This document shows positions 9,993 to 18,878 of a stretch of 64,000 bases of DNA, one piece after another (the first letter of the stretch is position 1; each line of letters opens with the position of its first letter). The DNA comes from JBBIPZ01 sp037442505 [NCBI: Deltaproteobacteria bacterium] (GTDB taxonomy: Bacteria > CALINM01), in NCBI GenBank assembly GCA_037442505.1, contig JBBIPZ010000002.1, forward strand, positions 80,558 to 144,557. The letters run 5' to 3'. Below the pieces are notes generated by a model. The model did not search any database. It was not told where the DNA came from and was given only the letters and a program-made list of their open reading frames with translations. The position numbers were made by a program, and so were the translations under genes.

Positions 9993-9995
9993 TAA

Positions 9996-11009
9996 TTGAT
10001 AGCAAAGTTTTTACCTCTATTAATAGGAAGTCTGCCTCTATCAGCCGTCGAAAAGGCTATAGAGGCAGTTTTTTCTTGTTGTCCGAACACGCCGTCATGG
10101 CCACAATTACCCAAACTTTCTCCATTTGAGGGAATGAACCTTCAGTATCTTGAAGGGATTCCCGGCTGGCAGATTAATCAGAATAAGGTGATTTTTAAAC
10201 CATCACAACAGGTAACAGTAGAATTTTCAGATGCCATAAACAAGGTTTTTAGTGATGATGTGAATGCGTTTGCAATTACAGAAAAGCATTCTGCCTGCTT
10301 AAATCCGTTTCTTGAGCAACTAAAAAATAGAGATGTAGAGATAGTAAAAGGTCAGGTTATTGGACCAGTCACATTTTTAACATCACACAAGATAGAAGAT
10401 TTCGTCATGTTGATAAAGGATGATGGCTATAGAGAGTTGATTCCAAGAATACTCTGGTTAAAGGCAAAGTTTCAAATAAAAAGATTTAAAGATGTGAGCC
10501 CAGATAGCAACAGGATAATATTTTTTGATGAGCCAATCCTTTCACAGATTGGTTCTGCTGTGACAAGCATAAACAAGGAAGATATTGCAGAGTTATTTTC
10601 CATTGTAACAGATTCATTAGATTGTTACAAAGGGGTTCATATTTGTGGAAACTCTGATTGGGACTTTATTCTTAGCCTGCCCATTGATATTGTAAACTTT
10701 GATGCATTTAGTTACGGCGACAACTTCTTACTATATAGAGATGCCATTGAAGACTTTATATCAAGAGGTGGCTATATTGCAGCGGGTATAATACCGACAG
10801 ATAGTGAGAGTTTGAGCAAAACAAACGAAGAAACCGCAATGGAGAAAGCAAAACGTTTTATGAAAGAGTTGAAAAGTATTGTTAATGAAGACAATATTTA
10901 TAACAGAGTTTTTATAACGCCTGCCTGTGGAATGGGAACTTTAACAGAAGCCGAAGCATATAAAGCGATGGGGTTACTTAAGCATCTGTCAGAAAAATTA
11001 GTTGTGTAG
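9996..11009 (+). CDS. Core MetE-like protein, possible folate-independent methionine synthase
   Basis: 337 residues, one UROD/MetE-like TIM barrel. It matches only the catalytic C-terminal half of cobalamin-independent methionine synthase. The zinc site is retained as H215-x-C217 (GVHICGNSDW) and C311 (ITPACGMG), with an FFDEP motif at about 176-180. The TTG start lies 3 bases after acsE, so it is almost certainly cotranscribed and coupled. Known short MetE families (core-MetE/Mes proteins) take methyl groups from methyl-corrinoid proteins, in anaerobes from CFeSP. Position as last gene of the acs operon fits that role, but another thiol or corrinoid methyltransferase function cannot be excluded. 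Confidence 0.7.
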   Translation: MIAKFLPLLIGSLPLSAVEKAIEAVFSCCPNTPSWPQLPKLSPFEGMNLQYLEGIPGWQINQNKVIFKPSQQVTVEFSDAINKVFSDDVNAFAITEKHSACLNPFLEQLKNRDVEIVKGQVIGPVTFLTSHKIEDFVMLIKDDGYRELIPRILWLKAKFQIKRFKDVSPDSNRIIFFDEPILSQIGSAVTSINKEDIAELFSIVTDSLDCYKGVHICGNSDWDFILSLPIDIVNFDAFSYGDNFLLYRDAIEDFISRGGYIAAGIIPTDSESLSKTNEETAMEKAKRFMKELKSIVNEDNIYNRVFITPACGMGTLTEAEAYKAMGLLKHLSEKLVV

Positions 11010-11055
11010 TTTTGTTTCAAATAAATTTTTAACGCCCCTGCCTGAATAAAAATAA

Positions 11056-11084
11056 TTGTGTTTGATTTTTAATTAAAGTATAAT
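11056..11084 (+). promoter_or_regulatory. Sigma-70-type promoter before hybrid kinase gene
   Basis: TTGTGT (11056-11061), a 17-base spacer and a perfect TATAAT (11079-11084) lie 28 bases before the ATG of the kinase gene. The sequence and spacing match the sigma-70 consensus; no experiment is implied. Confidence 0.6.
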
Positions 11085-11112
11085 TGGAAAAAAGGACCGA
11101 ACAAAAACGTTC

Positions 11113-13665
11113 ATGAGGCAAGGAAACAGCATTAAAAATGTGTTGGTACTTATCCAGCTAATCATTATAGTGCCTTTTATACTAATTGTTATCCTCATGA
11201 GCATACAACAGGCTAACAGTATATTTAATGAAAAAGTCAAAAGTATTTTAGTTGAAACAGAGGGTATAGCAAAGTCAGAAAACAAAGTTGATGAGATAAA
11301 AGCCGTTCTCAAATCATTAGCGATAACTTCTGATGTTAAAAGGCTTAATAAACAAGCCATCCAGCAACTATTTAAAGAAACTATTAAAAATACCGGGATA
11401 TTTTATAATCTGTTGCTGGCAGATAAAACAGGCAATCTTATTGTAAGTGGTATTGAAGTTAAAAATCCAATTGCTAGCGCAAGTGATAGATTATATTTTA
11501 AGCGCGCTTTAAGAGAAAAAAGGTTTGTCTGGGGTGAGTTTGCTATATCAAGGTCAACTGGAAAAAACACGATTCATTTTGCGATGCCCGTTTTAAATGA
11601 AAAAGATGAGGTAATATCGGTAATCGTGGCTGTACCGATAATGGAAAAAGTCTTGCCAATGTTTGCCGCTGAACGCAGATATAATTTGATAGACGAAAAT
11701 GGCAAGATTGTCGTTTCAAATAATAAAGATAATATTGGAAAATTGTTTGAACACTTTGACATTATAAAAGACAGCGAAAAAGTGTCAGATATCTTTTTGC
11801 ATGACAAACATTATGCGGTTTTTGCAAAAATCATCATAGAAAACAAGGTATTTGGATATATTGCGGATGAGGTAGAATTTTCAAAAACTAACATTTTAAT
11901 AAAATCTGGTTTTATTTTAGAGCAATTAATAATCGTATTTATAACATTTTTGAGTTTGTATTTTACGAGAAAAACCACAAACAGATATTTGCTTCAGCCT
12001 GTAGATAATATAAAGAAAAGGTTTGAAAGCTTTGCAGTATCAGGAGAACTGACAAAAATTGATGAAAAATATCAAGGAGAGCTGGAAGTATTTAAAGAAG
12101 CATATAACAAGTTTGTCGAAATATATGAAGAGACTCAAGATGAGATTGAAAAAGAGAGAGACTTCTGGTTTGATACTTTCAACAGTTTTTCCGATCCTAT
12201 ATTTATTGTAGACAAAGACTACAGAATAATAAAAGCTAACGAAATGTTTTTTGAGTTGGTTGGGATAGATAAAAACAGAATATCAGGCTTACATTGCTAT
12301 GATTTAGTTCACAAAATTAAGCAACCAACAGTTTACTGTCCACACAAAGATGTTTTGAACAAAAATTTAAGCTTTTCCTATGAGCTTTTTATTGAAGAGC
12401 TAAATAAGTGGTATTTGGTCACGTATTCACCATTAATACATAAAGGTGTTGCAAATTCTACTATCCATATCTTTAAGGACATAACCAAAATTAAACAAAA
12501 TGAAGAAGAAAAACTCAAGATTGAAAGGCAACTGCTACATACACAGAGGTTAGAGAGTTTAGGGATACTCGCAGGTGGTATTGCCCATGATTTTAACAAC
12601 ATGCTGACAGGTATTCTTGGTAATGCAGAACTTGCTTTGATGGAAAACGATAAGATGCCGCAAACGGTAAAAAAGAATCTGGAAACAATTAAAATCATTA
12701 CTGATAAAGCAGCACATCTGACAAGGCAGATGCTTGCGTATTCAGGAAAAGGTAAATTTGTGCTGAAAGAAATCGATTTAAATAAGTTTATCAAAGAGAT
12801 ATACGATTTAGTGAAGGTTTCGATATCTAAAAAAGCGGTCATTAGTCTTAATCTAAATGAAAAAGAGCCATTATTTTTACAGGGTGACCCGGGTCAGATT
12901 GAGCAGGTGATTTTAAATCTTGTAATAAATGCAAGCGAAGCATTAGAAGATAAAGATGGACTAATTACTATCACAACCGGTAAGCAATGGTGTGATGAAA
13001 AATATTTTAAAACAACAGTTGAAAATGAATTAACAAATCTTCCTGAAGGCTGGTACGCCTATTTTGAAGTGACAGATACTGGCTGTGGTATGGATAAAAG
13101 TACAATGAATAAGATATTTGAGCCATTTTTTACAACTAAATTCACTGGGCGGGGGTTAGGACTTTCAGCAATTCTTGGTATTGTGAGGGGACATGGTGGT
13201 GCTATCAGAGTATATAGTGAAAAGGGAAAAGGCAGCTCTTTTAAGATAATATTTCCTTTAAGTAAAATGGCTGAATCAGTGGAGGAAAAAGTTGTCAAAC
13301 GCAGAGAACTAACAAACAAAACAGTTTTAATTATAGACGATGAAGAGATGGTAAGAGATGTAGCTAAAGGAATTGTTGAAGTTTTAGGCGGAGAAGCGAT
13401 TACTGCAAAAGATGGCGTGGAAGGAATAGAGATTTTTAATGAAAACAGAGATAAAATCGATTTTGTATTGTTAGATTTAACAATGCCAAATCTTTCCGGT
13501 GAAGAGGTGTTTAGAGAGCTTAAAAAAATAAAAAATGACATCAAGGTAATATTAATGAGTGGCTATAATGAACAGGAAGTTTCGCAAAGACTTGTAGGAA
13601 GAGGCTTTGCTGGTTTTATACAAAAGCCGTTTAGTATCGAAAAACTTATAGAAATTTTGCAGTAG
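11113..13665 (+). CDS. Hybrid sensor histidine kinase with C-terminal receiver
   Basis: 850 residues. A membrane helix (about 12-32), a periplasmic dCache-like sensor (about 33-262), a second helix (about 263-285), a PAS domain (about 345-455), HisKA with H492 in AGGIAHDFNN, HATPase with the DTGCGMD and GRGLGLS boxes, and a receiver domain with D788 in FVLLDLTMPN. It autophosphorylates and can pass the phosphate to its own receiver. It has its own promoter after the acs operon. The ligand and the output protein are unknown, and no response regulator is adjacent. A Shine-Dalgarno is weak, so the exact start is less certain. Confidence 0.88.
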   Translation: MRQGNSIKNVLVLIQLIIIVPFILIVILMSIQQANSIFNEKVKSILVETEGIAKSENKVDEIKAVLKSLAITSDVKRLNKQAIQQLFKETIKNTGIFYNLLLADKTGNLIVSGIEVKNPIASASDRLYFKRALREKRFVWGEFAISRSTGKNTIHFAMPVLNEKDEVISVIVAVPIMEKVLPMFAAERRYNLIDENGKIVVSNNKDNIGKLFEHFDIIKDSEKVSDIFLHDKHYAVFAKIIIENKVFGYIADEVEFSKTNILIKSGFILEQLIIVFITFLSLYFTRKTTNRYLLQPVDNIKKRFESFAVSGELTKIDEKYQGELEVFKEAYNKFVEIYEETQDEIEKERDFWFDTFNSFSDPIFIVDKDYRIIKANEMFFELVGIDKNRISGLHCYDLVHKIKQPTVYCPHKDVLNKNLSFSYELFIEELNKWYLVTYSPLIHKGVANSTIHIFKDITKIKQNEEEKLKIERQLLHTQRLESLGILAGGIAHDFNNMLTGILGNAELALMENDKMPQTVKKNLETIKIITDKAAHLTRQMLAYSGKGKFVLKEIDLNKFIKEIYDLVKVSISKKAVISLNLNEKEPLFLQGDPGQIEQVILNLVINASEALEDKDGLITITTGKQWCDEKYFKTTVENELTNLPEGWYAYFEVTDTGCGMDKSTMNKIFEPFFTTKFTGRGLGLSAILGIVRGHGGAIRVYSEKGKGSSFKIIFPLSKMAESVEEKVVKRRELTNKTVLIIDDEEMVRDVAKGIVEVLGGEAITAKDGVEGIEIFNENRDKIDFVLLDLTMPNLSGEEVFRELKKIKNDIKVILMSGYNEQEVSQRLVGRGFAGFIQKPFSIEKLIEILQ

Positions 13666-13696
13666 TAACTAAATATGTGTTTGTGTTCACAGAATG

Positions 13697-14857
13697 TTAT
13701 AAAAGATGTTTAATCAGTGTAGTTGCAAATGCGCCCCTTGTCAATTCGAATGATAATATGACCTTAATTTTACCTTTATAAATCTCATCGGATTCAGGTT
13801 GTTTTGCTTTTAAGTTTATAGGGAAAACAACAGCGTCGCGCTGGAAAGACTTTATAATAACCTTTCTGTAATGTCTAAAATTAAACCTGCCCTGATGAAG
13901 CCCTTCTTCTTTTAATATCTCGTCGTAAAAGGTTTCGACTTCATCACTGCTAAAATAAGGGGTTAAACCGTGTGAAGGAAGTCTAAGTTTTTTGAAATAT
14001 TCGAGCTCATCATCAACAAGCTTTGTGTAAGAAGATAATTTCCAGTGTTTAATAACAATCTTTTTAGAGTCAGATAACAAACGTTTTAGAAAAATTTTGT
14101 CGAGCATTTTGTTCCAAAGATACGATTGATAAGCAGAAAAATATGTAGAAACGTCAGTAGTAGGTAAAAGATGGATTGTGTTAATAAACTTTTTTGGATT
14201 ATCAACAAGGTATGTAAAAATTCTTTTTTCTAAGTTTGTTTTGGCAAACTTAAGACAGTACTTAAAGTCACCCCAATGCTCAAAAAAAAGCTGCTTTCTC
14301 TGTTTATCAGAACTGCTATCTTGAGGAAAGATAGAACAAACAGCAGCCTTAATCGCGCCATTATATTGCGCCTTTAGAAACTTTTCTCCAAAAAAACCAC
14401 ATCGTTCATCATAGCTGCCAAAACGTTGTTCACCAAAGTAATTAGGAAAACCATAATTAGCAATATTAAAAAGGTTGTTGAGCATTTTTTTGGCATCCAA
14501 CTGTGATATATCTCTGATAACAATCTGAAATCTATTTGCAATGATGTCCGATGTTGCAAAATGCCTGTTAGACTTTCCTAAGAAAGTAAGTTTAAGGTTG
14601 TCCATACCCGTATCTAAATCAAGCTTGTTTTTAAAAACGGTGATATGTTGTGAAGTTAAGGCGTATCTATCTTTTTTGCCGCCATATGAAAGTTGGGAAA
14701 GCGGTAAACTATTTTTTCGTGCGATATATTGCAGGGCATCTATTGTGTTCCAGAATTTTTTTTCGAGCCTGTAAACATGGTATTCCCCGGTTTTATTAGT
14801 TGGAAAATTGGTGATTTCAGTAACTATAAAATCTTCAGGCAAAACCTTAATCTTCAT
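13697..14857 (-). CDS. truD: tRNA pseudouridine(13) synthase TruD
   Basis: 386 residues from the ATG at 14857. A TTG six codons upstream is also open, but a CAGGG Shine-Dalgarno sits about 10 bases before the ATG. The TruD signature YGGKKDRYA with the catalytic Asp is near residues 59-67, and NYFGEQRFG lies further on. TruD isomerises U13 of tRNA-Glu and others. It overlaps the end of the U32 gene upstream by 11 bases, so both are probably translated from one mRNA. It converges tail-to-tail with the hybrid kinase gene. Confidence 0.9.
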   Translation of the reverse strand: MKIKVLPEDFIVTEITNFPTNKTGEYHVYRLEKKFWNTIDALQYIARKNSLPLSQLSYGGKKDRYALTSQHITVFKNKLDLDTGMDNLKLTFLGKSNRHFATSDIIANRFQIVIRDISQLDAKKMLNNLFNIANYGFPNYFGEQRFGSYDERCGFFGEKFLKAQYNGAIKAAVCSIFPQDSSSDKQRKQLFFEHWGDFKYCLKFAKTNLEKRIFTYLVDNPKKFINTIHLLPTTDVSTYFSAYQSYLWNKMLDKIFLKRLLSDSKKIVIKHWKLSSYTKLVDDELEYFKKLRLPSHGLTPYFSSDEVETFYDEILKEEGLHQGRFNFRHYRKVIIKSFQRDAVVFPINLKAKQPESDEIYKGKIKVILSFELTRGAFATTLIKHLL

Positions 14858-16061
14858 ATCTGTTTGCCCTGACAATATCTAAAATACGAGCCTCTTTGGG
14901 TGCCTTTATCACAACAATACTGCCTGCATTTGCCGATGAAACTTCTTGACCTTCGACCGTTTTTATCTCATCAATTAAGAAAGGGAGATGTTCAATATTG
15001 GGAGATAAAAAGAATAACTCCATTCCTCTGGAAAGTCTCTTTTTAAGTTCTAAATATGCAAAGCCGCTATCAATTTGTTTTATAACACCAATAACGTCCT
15101 GTGTCATCAAATCCTGTCTGCCAGTAAGATTATAACCATCTTTGTCCTGTTGACCATGCAGCATACCTGTAGTGTAACCCCTACTGGAAAATACCATAAG
15201 CTCTTTTTTATAAACATCTTTCTCAAATTTGTCGCCATTATAAATGGCATCTATAGCCTTTCTGTAAGTATGCACCACCCCGGCAACATAGTTAATACCT
15301 TTCATTCTACCCTCAATCTTAAAACTGTTAATACCGGCAGAAGATAAGTCTGGCAGATACTCCACGAGACAAAGGTCTTTTGAATTCATTAGATGACTTC
15401 CACGTTCGTTTTCAAAAACGGGGAAAAACTGTCCGGGTCTTGTTTCTTCCATAAGGCTGTAGTTCCATCTACAAGAATGTGTGCATTCACCTTTATTAGC
15501 GCTTCTGCCAGTTAAAAATGCGCTTATATAGCATCTGCCAGAATAAGAGATGCAAATGCCACCGTGAACAAAAACTTCTAACTCTATTTGTGTCTTTTGT
15601 CTGATAAATTTTATCTCTTCTAAAGAAACTTCCCTTGCCAGATTAACTCTTTTTGCACCTAAGGATTCCCAGAAACGTATAGCCTCAAAATTAGTGACGT
15701 TTGCCTGAGTGCTAATATGTATAGGGATATCCCTGGCAGTCTCTTTTGCAAGCAAAAATACCCCTGGATCAGATAAAATGATGGCATCTGGCTTAATTTC
15801 ACTTAAAACAGCCAAATGTTTTTTTATATTGTCAATATCAGCGTTATGCGGGAAAATGTTAACAGTTACATAAACTTTTACATTGTTTTTATGTGCAAAC
15901 GAAACCGCTTCTTCAATTTCTGAATCATTTTCAAAGCCTTTTGTCATTGCCCTTAAACTTAAAGCGGTTTTACCTAAGTATACCGCATCAGCGCCATAAT
16001 GGATGGCAGTTTTAAGTTTTTCTAAATTTCCAGCAGGTGCAAGCAGTTCTGGCTTATTCAT
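14847..16061 (-). CDS. Peptidase U32 family protein, likely tRNA hydroxylation protein TrhP
   Basis: 404 residues. It begins with the U32 signature PELLAPAGNLEKLKTAIHYG and keeps the cysteine-rich core around residues 165-195 (GRCYIS and GECTHSCRW) thought to hold an iron-sulfur cluster. U32 proteins of the YegQ/TrhP type hydroxylate U34 of tRNA using prephenate; others act in ubiquinone hydroxylation or as collagenases. Length and its place among RNA genes (truD, rnhA, pnp) favour the tRNA role. Its start overlaps the rnhA stop. Subfamily is inferred. Confidence 0.8.
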   Translation of the reverse strand: MNKPELLAPAGNLEKLKTAIHYGADAVYLGKTALSLRAMTKGFENDSEIEEAVSFAHKNNVKVYVTVNIFPHNADIDNIKKHLAVLSEIKPDAIILSDPGVFLLAKETARDIPIHISTQANVTNFEAIRFWESLGAKRVNLAREVSLEEIKFIRQKTQIELEVFVHGGICISYSGRCYISAFLTGRSANKGECTHSCRWNYSLMEETRPGQFFPVFENERGSHLMNSKDLCLVEYLPDLSSAGINSFKIEGRMKGINYVAGVVHTYRKAIDAIYNGDKFEKDVYKKELMVFSSRGYTTGMLHGQQDKDGYNLTGRQDLMTQDVIGVIKQIDSGFAYLELKKRLSRGMELFFLSPNIEHLPFLIDEIKTVEGQEVSSANAGSIVVIKAPKEARILDIVRANRYED

Positions 16062-16512
16062 TTATTTTTGCCGCCTTTATCGCTTCAACTGCCAATTTAT
16101 CGCAAAGCTCATTCTCTTTGTGTCCCTGATGTCCTCTTATCCAGTTCCACTCAATTTCGTGTCCATCCATAGCATTTAATAGTCGTTCCCATAAATCCCT
16201 ATTTTGAACATCTTTTTTTTGTGAATTCTTCCAGTTATTTTTTAACCAGCTAGGCAACCATTTTGTGATGCCATTTACTACGTATTGAGAATCGGTATAA
16301 ATCTTTACTTTAGATGCTACCTTTAATGCCTCAAGTCCCGCTATGACAGCCATCAGTTCCATTCTATTATTGGTTGTTAAAGATTCTGAACAAACAATTT
16401 GTTTTTCTTTGTCTTTGTATCGTAATATTGCACAATAAGCACCTACACCGGGATTTCCACTGCATGCGCCATCGGTAAACAGTTCGATAACAGGTTTGTT
16501 TTTTTTGGTCAT
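16054..16512 (-). CDS. rnhA: Ribonuclease HI
   Basis: 152 residues, the size of bacterial RNase HI. The catalytic acidic residues are present: D in IELFTDGACSGNPG (near 13), E in NRMELMAVIAG (near 52), D in IYTDSQYVVNG (near 73) and the C-terminal His/Asp region (RGHQGHKENELCDKLA). It cuts the RNA strand of RNA-DNA hybrids. It overlaps the U32 gene by 8 bases at its 3' end and follows the DUF2064 gene after 18 bases. Confidence 0.95.
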   Translation of the reverse strand: MTKKNKPVIELFTDGACSGNPGVGAYCAILRYKDKEKQIVCSESLTTNNRMELMAVIAGLEALKVASKVKIYTDSQYVVNGITKWLPSWLKNNWKNSQKKDVQNRDLWERLLNAMDGHEIEWNWIRGHQGHKENELCDKLAVEAIKAAKINE

Positions 16513-16530
16513 ATCTTGTCAATTATTATG

Positions 16531-17223
16531 TTATAAAATTTGCTTGTTTTCAATGACTGAAATTGTATTTAGGCAAATGTGCTTTTCTTTTACCAGTCTG
16601 AAAACAAACTTAAGATCTGTGAACGTATCAACGTCGCGTTTTTTGTCAAGCAGCATAAAAGAACAGCTGTCTTTTACATTTTTCAAGGTATCTTCAAGAG
16701 CAAATTGAGTGCTCCATCGAACATTGTTAAAATAACTTTTTTTAAACACAGACTTTTTAAAGCCAATCAAATAATATCCACCATCTTCCGCTGGTCCTAA
16801 AACCATATCAAAATTACAAAGCGTCTCAAAGGCAGTTTTTAAATCGCTTGATGTTATATCTATCGTATCGCTACCAATCAAGATAGCCATTTCTGCTTCA
16901 GCATCAAAAACTTTCTTGAATGCGTTTGCCATCTTTTCACCTAAATTGTTGCCGTCCTGTGCATAAAAAATATAATTATTACCAATAAACGATTTAATAC
17001 AGTCAAGGCTATCAGTTGGAGTGAAAAAGATTATGAAATCTAAACCACTTGCCTTTAAAGTTTCGAGAATGTCATTTACAAACGCTTTGTATAACAAAAC
17101 AGCATTATCACTACCAATATCGATTGCCAGGCGTGTTTTAACATTTCCAGGTAAGGGAGCCTTAACAAAGAAGATAATCTTGCAATTTTTACTACACACC
17201 GGTATGCCCAAAGCCGCCATCAC
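16531..17223 (-). CDS. DUF2064/TIGR04282-type GT-A fold glycosyl- or nucleotidyltransferase
   Basis: About 225 residues with the CofC/MobA-like GT-A fold of the DUF2064 family: [15 protein letters not shown] near 20-34, [10 protein letters not shown] near 118-127 and [14 protein letters not shown] near 147-160. Family members are annotated as glycosyltransferases but few have a known substrate. It overlaps dut by up to 32 bases depending on start. ATG at 17220 or the GTG at 17199 are both possible and no Shine-Dalgarno settles it. Confidence 0.75.
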   Translation of the reverse strand: MMAALGIPVCSKNCKIIFFVKAPLPGNVKTRLAIDIGSDNAVLLYKAFVNDILETLKASGLDFIIFFTPTDSLDCIKSFIGNNYIFYAQDGNNLGEKMANAFKKVFDAEAEMAILIGSDTIDITSSDLKTAFETLCNFDMVLGPAEDGGYYLIGFKKSVFKKSYFNNVRWSTQFALEDTLKNVKDSCSFMLLDKKRDVDTFTDLKFVFRLVKEKHICLNTISVIENKQIL

Positions 17224-17635
17224 CCCTATCTGTTGAGGAAAGCTCTGCCACTTCTTGTATTTCTACAACATATCTTTTTGCAATAATCAGTTGGGCTATG
17301 CGGTCAGCACGTTTTATAGTATAGGGCTCATTGCCTAAATTTACGACAATTAACTTTATCTCTCCACGGTAATCTTCATCTATCGTGCCGGGCGTGTTTA
17401 AAAGGGTGATACCATATTTTAATGCAAGCCCGCTTCTTGGTCTTATCTGAGCTTCAAATCCTTCTGGCAACTCAATCACGATACCTGTAGGAACGAGTGT
17501 TCTTTCTAAAGGATTTATACAAACGTCGCTGTCAACCGCAGCATACAGGTCTAAGCCACTTGCGAATTTGGTCATATATGCAGGTAGAGGCAAGTCTTTA
17601 GCGTGAGGAAGTCTTTTTATTTTTAAGGTTTCCAT
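17192..17635 (-). CDS. dut: Deoxyuridine 5'-triphosphate nucleotidohydrolase (dUTPase)
   Basis: 147 residues with all five trimeric dUTPase motifs: ASGLDLYA (1), [11 protein letters not shown] (2), [14 protein letters not shown] (3), RIAQLII (4) and the C-terminal arm [10 protein letters not shown] (5). It hydrolyses dUTP to dUMP and pyrophosphate, which limits uracil in DNA and feeds thymidylate synthesis. Its start lies inside the end of the M16 peptidase gene, as in the common pnp-M16-dut order. Confidence 0.96.
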   Translation of the reverse strand: METLKIKRLPHAKDLPLPAYMTKFASGLDLYAAVDSDVCINPLERTLVPTGIVIELPEGFEAQIRPRSGLALKYGITLLNTPGTIDEDYRGEIKLIVVNLGNEPYTIKRADRIAQLIIAKRYVVEIQEVAELSSTDRGDGGFGHTGV

Positions 17636-18878
17636 CGTCTTGTTTAGGGGAGATTATCGCATATCTTGCATTTTCTTGTGATAAATAGGTGTTTGCAACC
17701 TTAACGACATCATCAACTGTAACTTTGTTGATTTTTTCCAGCTCCTTTTCTAATGGGATAAAATTGTTGTAGTAAAGTTCACTCTTTGCGTTGTATGAAA
17801 ATCTGGCATCACTGCTATCTAAGGCTATCAAGCTGTAACCTTTCATCTGCTCTTTCGCATAACCAATTTCCTCTTCTGGAATATCTCCTTTTGCAAGCTT
17901 CTTTAAGATTTCAGCAACTTTATCCATGCATTTTTTATGATGTTTAATGCTTGTTCCAAAATATATCTCTAAATAGCCTGTGTCCTGATATTCGTGGACA
18001 AATGAAAAAACTGAGTAAGCATAACCCGATTTTTCACGAAGCTCCTGAAACAATAAAGAGCTCATTCCTGCGCCCAGTATATAATTTAGAACTTTAAGAG
18101 GATACTTGTCGTCATTGTAAATAGAGACGGTTTTAAAACCAATAGCTGTGTGAATTTGATAAAGATGGCTTTTAGAAAGCTTAATATTCTTTCCTTTCTT
18201 GTTAGCTTCCCTTTTGAAGGAGATATTACCCTTTTCTCTATTGCCAAAGTATTTGTCTGCTAAATTATAAAACTCGTCCCATTTAAAGTTGCCTGCTGCA
18301 GCCACAACTATCCTGTCATTTTGATAGTAGTTCTTAACAAAATTAGAAATACTATCTCTTGAGAAGTTTTTGACATGTTTTTCTGTGCCAAGTAATGAAT
18401 GCCCCAAACCATCCTTACCAAAAATCGATTGCAGCATTAGATCGTGTATGAGGTCATCAGGGGTGTCGTTAACCATACCTATTTCCTGTATAACAACCTC
18501 TTTTTCCCTTTCGAGTTCTTCTTCTGGAAACACAGAATTTAGGAATATGTCTGACAAAAGCTCTACTCCTAATTCGAGTCTGTCTTTAATGATTTTTACA
18601 TAGTAGCAAGTGTATTCTTTATTTGTGTAGGCATTTATAATGCCACCAATTCTGTCAATAGTCTTGGAAATGTCCAGAGCAGAACGTTTATTTGTGCCTT
18701 TAAACAACATGTGCTCGGTAAAATGGGCTATACCAAGCTGCTCCAATGGTTCATCACGTCCACCACAAAATACAAAAATACCAACTGTTACTGAGTTGTA
18801 ATCAGGAATTTCCTCACCAATAATGCGGATACCGTTAGCTAATAACTTTTTGTGATAGGCTTTATGAGGTCCTTTCAC
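17598..18878 (-). CDS. M16 family zinc metallopeptidase (processing-protease type)
   Basis: 426 residues from the GTG at 18878, chosen because AGAGG sits 6 bases before it; the frame stays open 51 bases further into pnp. The inverted zinc motif HFTEH with downstream glutamate lies near residue 50, and the R/Y pair of the substrate chamber appears in the second half (GYAYSVFSF). M16B peptidases of this size (YmxG/PqqL-like) act as soluble two-domain proteases. The GTG overlaps the pnp stop by 17 bases, so the two are probably coupled. Confidence 0.88.
   Translation of the reverse strand: MKGPHKAYHKKLLANGIRIIGEEIPDYNSVTVGIFVFCGGRDEPLEQLGIAHFTEHMLFKGTNKRSALDISKTIDRIGGIINAYTNKEYTCYYVKIIKDRLELGVELLSDIFLNSVFPEEELEREKEVVIQEIGMVNDTPDDLIHDLMLQSIFGKDGLGHSLLGTEKHVKNFSRDSISNFVKNYYQNDRIVVAAAGNFKWDEFYNLADKYFGNREKGNISFKREANKKGKNIKLSKSHLYQIHTAIGFKTVSIYNDDKYPLKVLNYILGAGMSSLLFQELREKSGYAYSVFSFVHEYQDTGYLEIYFGTSIKHHKKCMDKVAEILKKLAKGDIPEEEIGYAKEQMKGYSLIALDSSDARFSYNAKSELYYNNFIPLEKELEKINKVTVDDVVKVANTYLSQENARYAIISPKQDDGNLKNKKTSSR

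Noticed and set aside
13059-13544. A 161-codon minus-strand frame inside the hybrid kinase
   Set aside because: Antisense shadow of the HATPase and receiver domains; Ser/Phe/Ile-rich with no family features.
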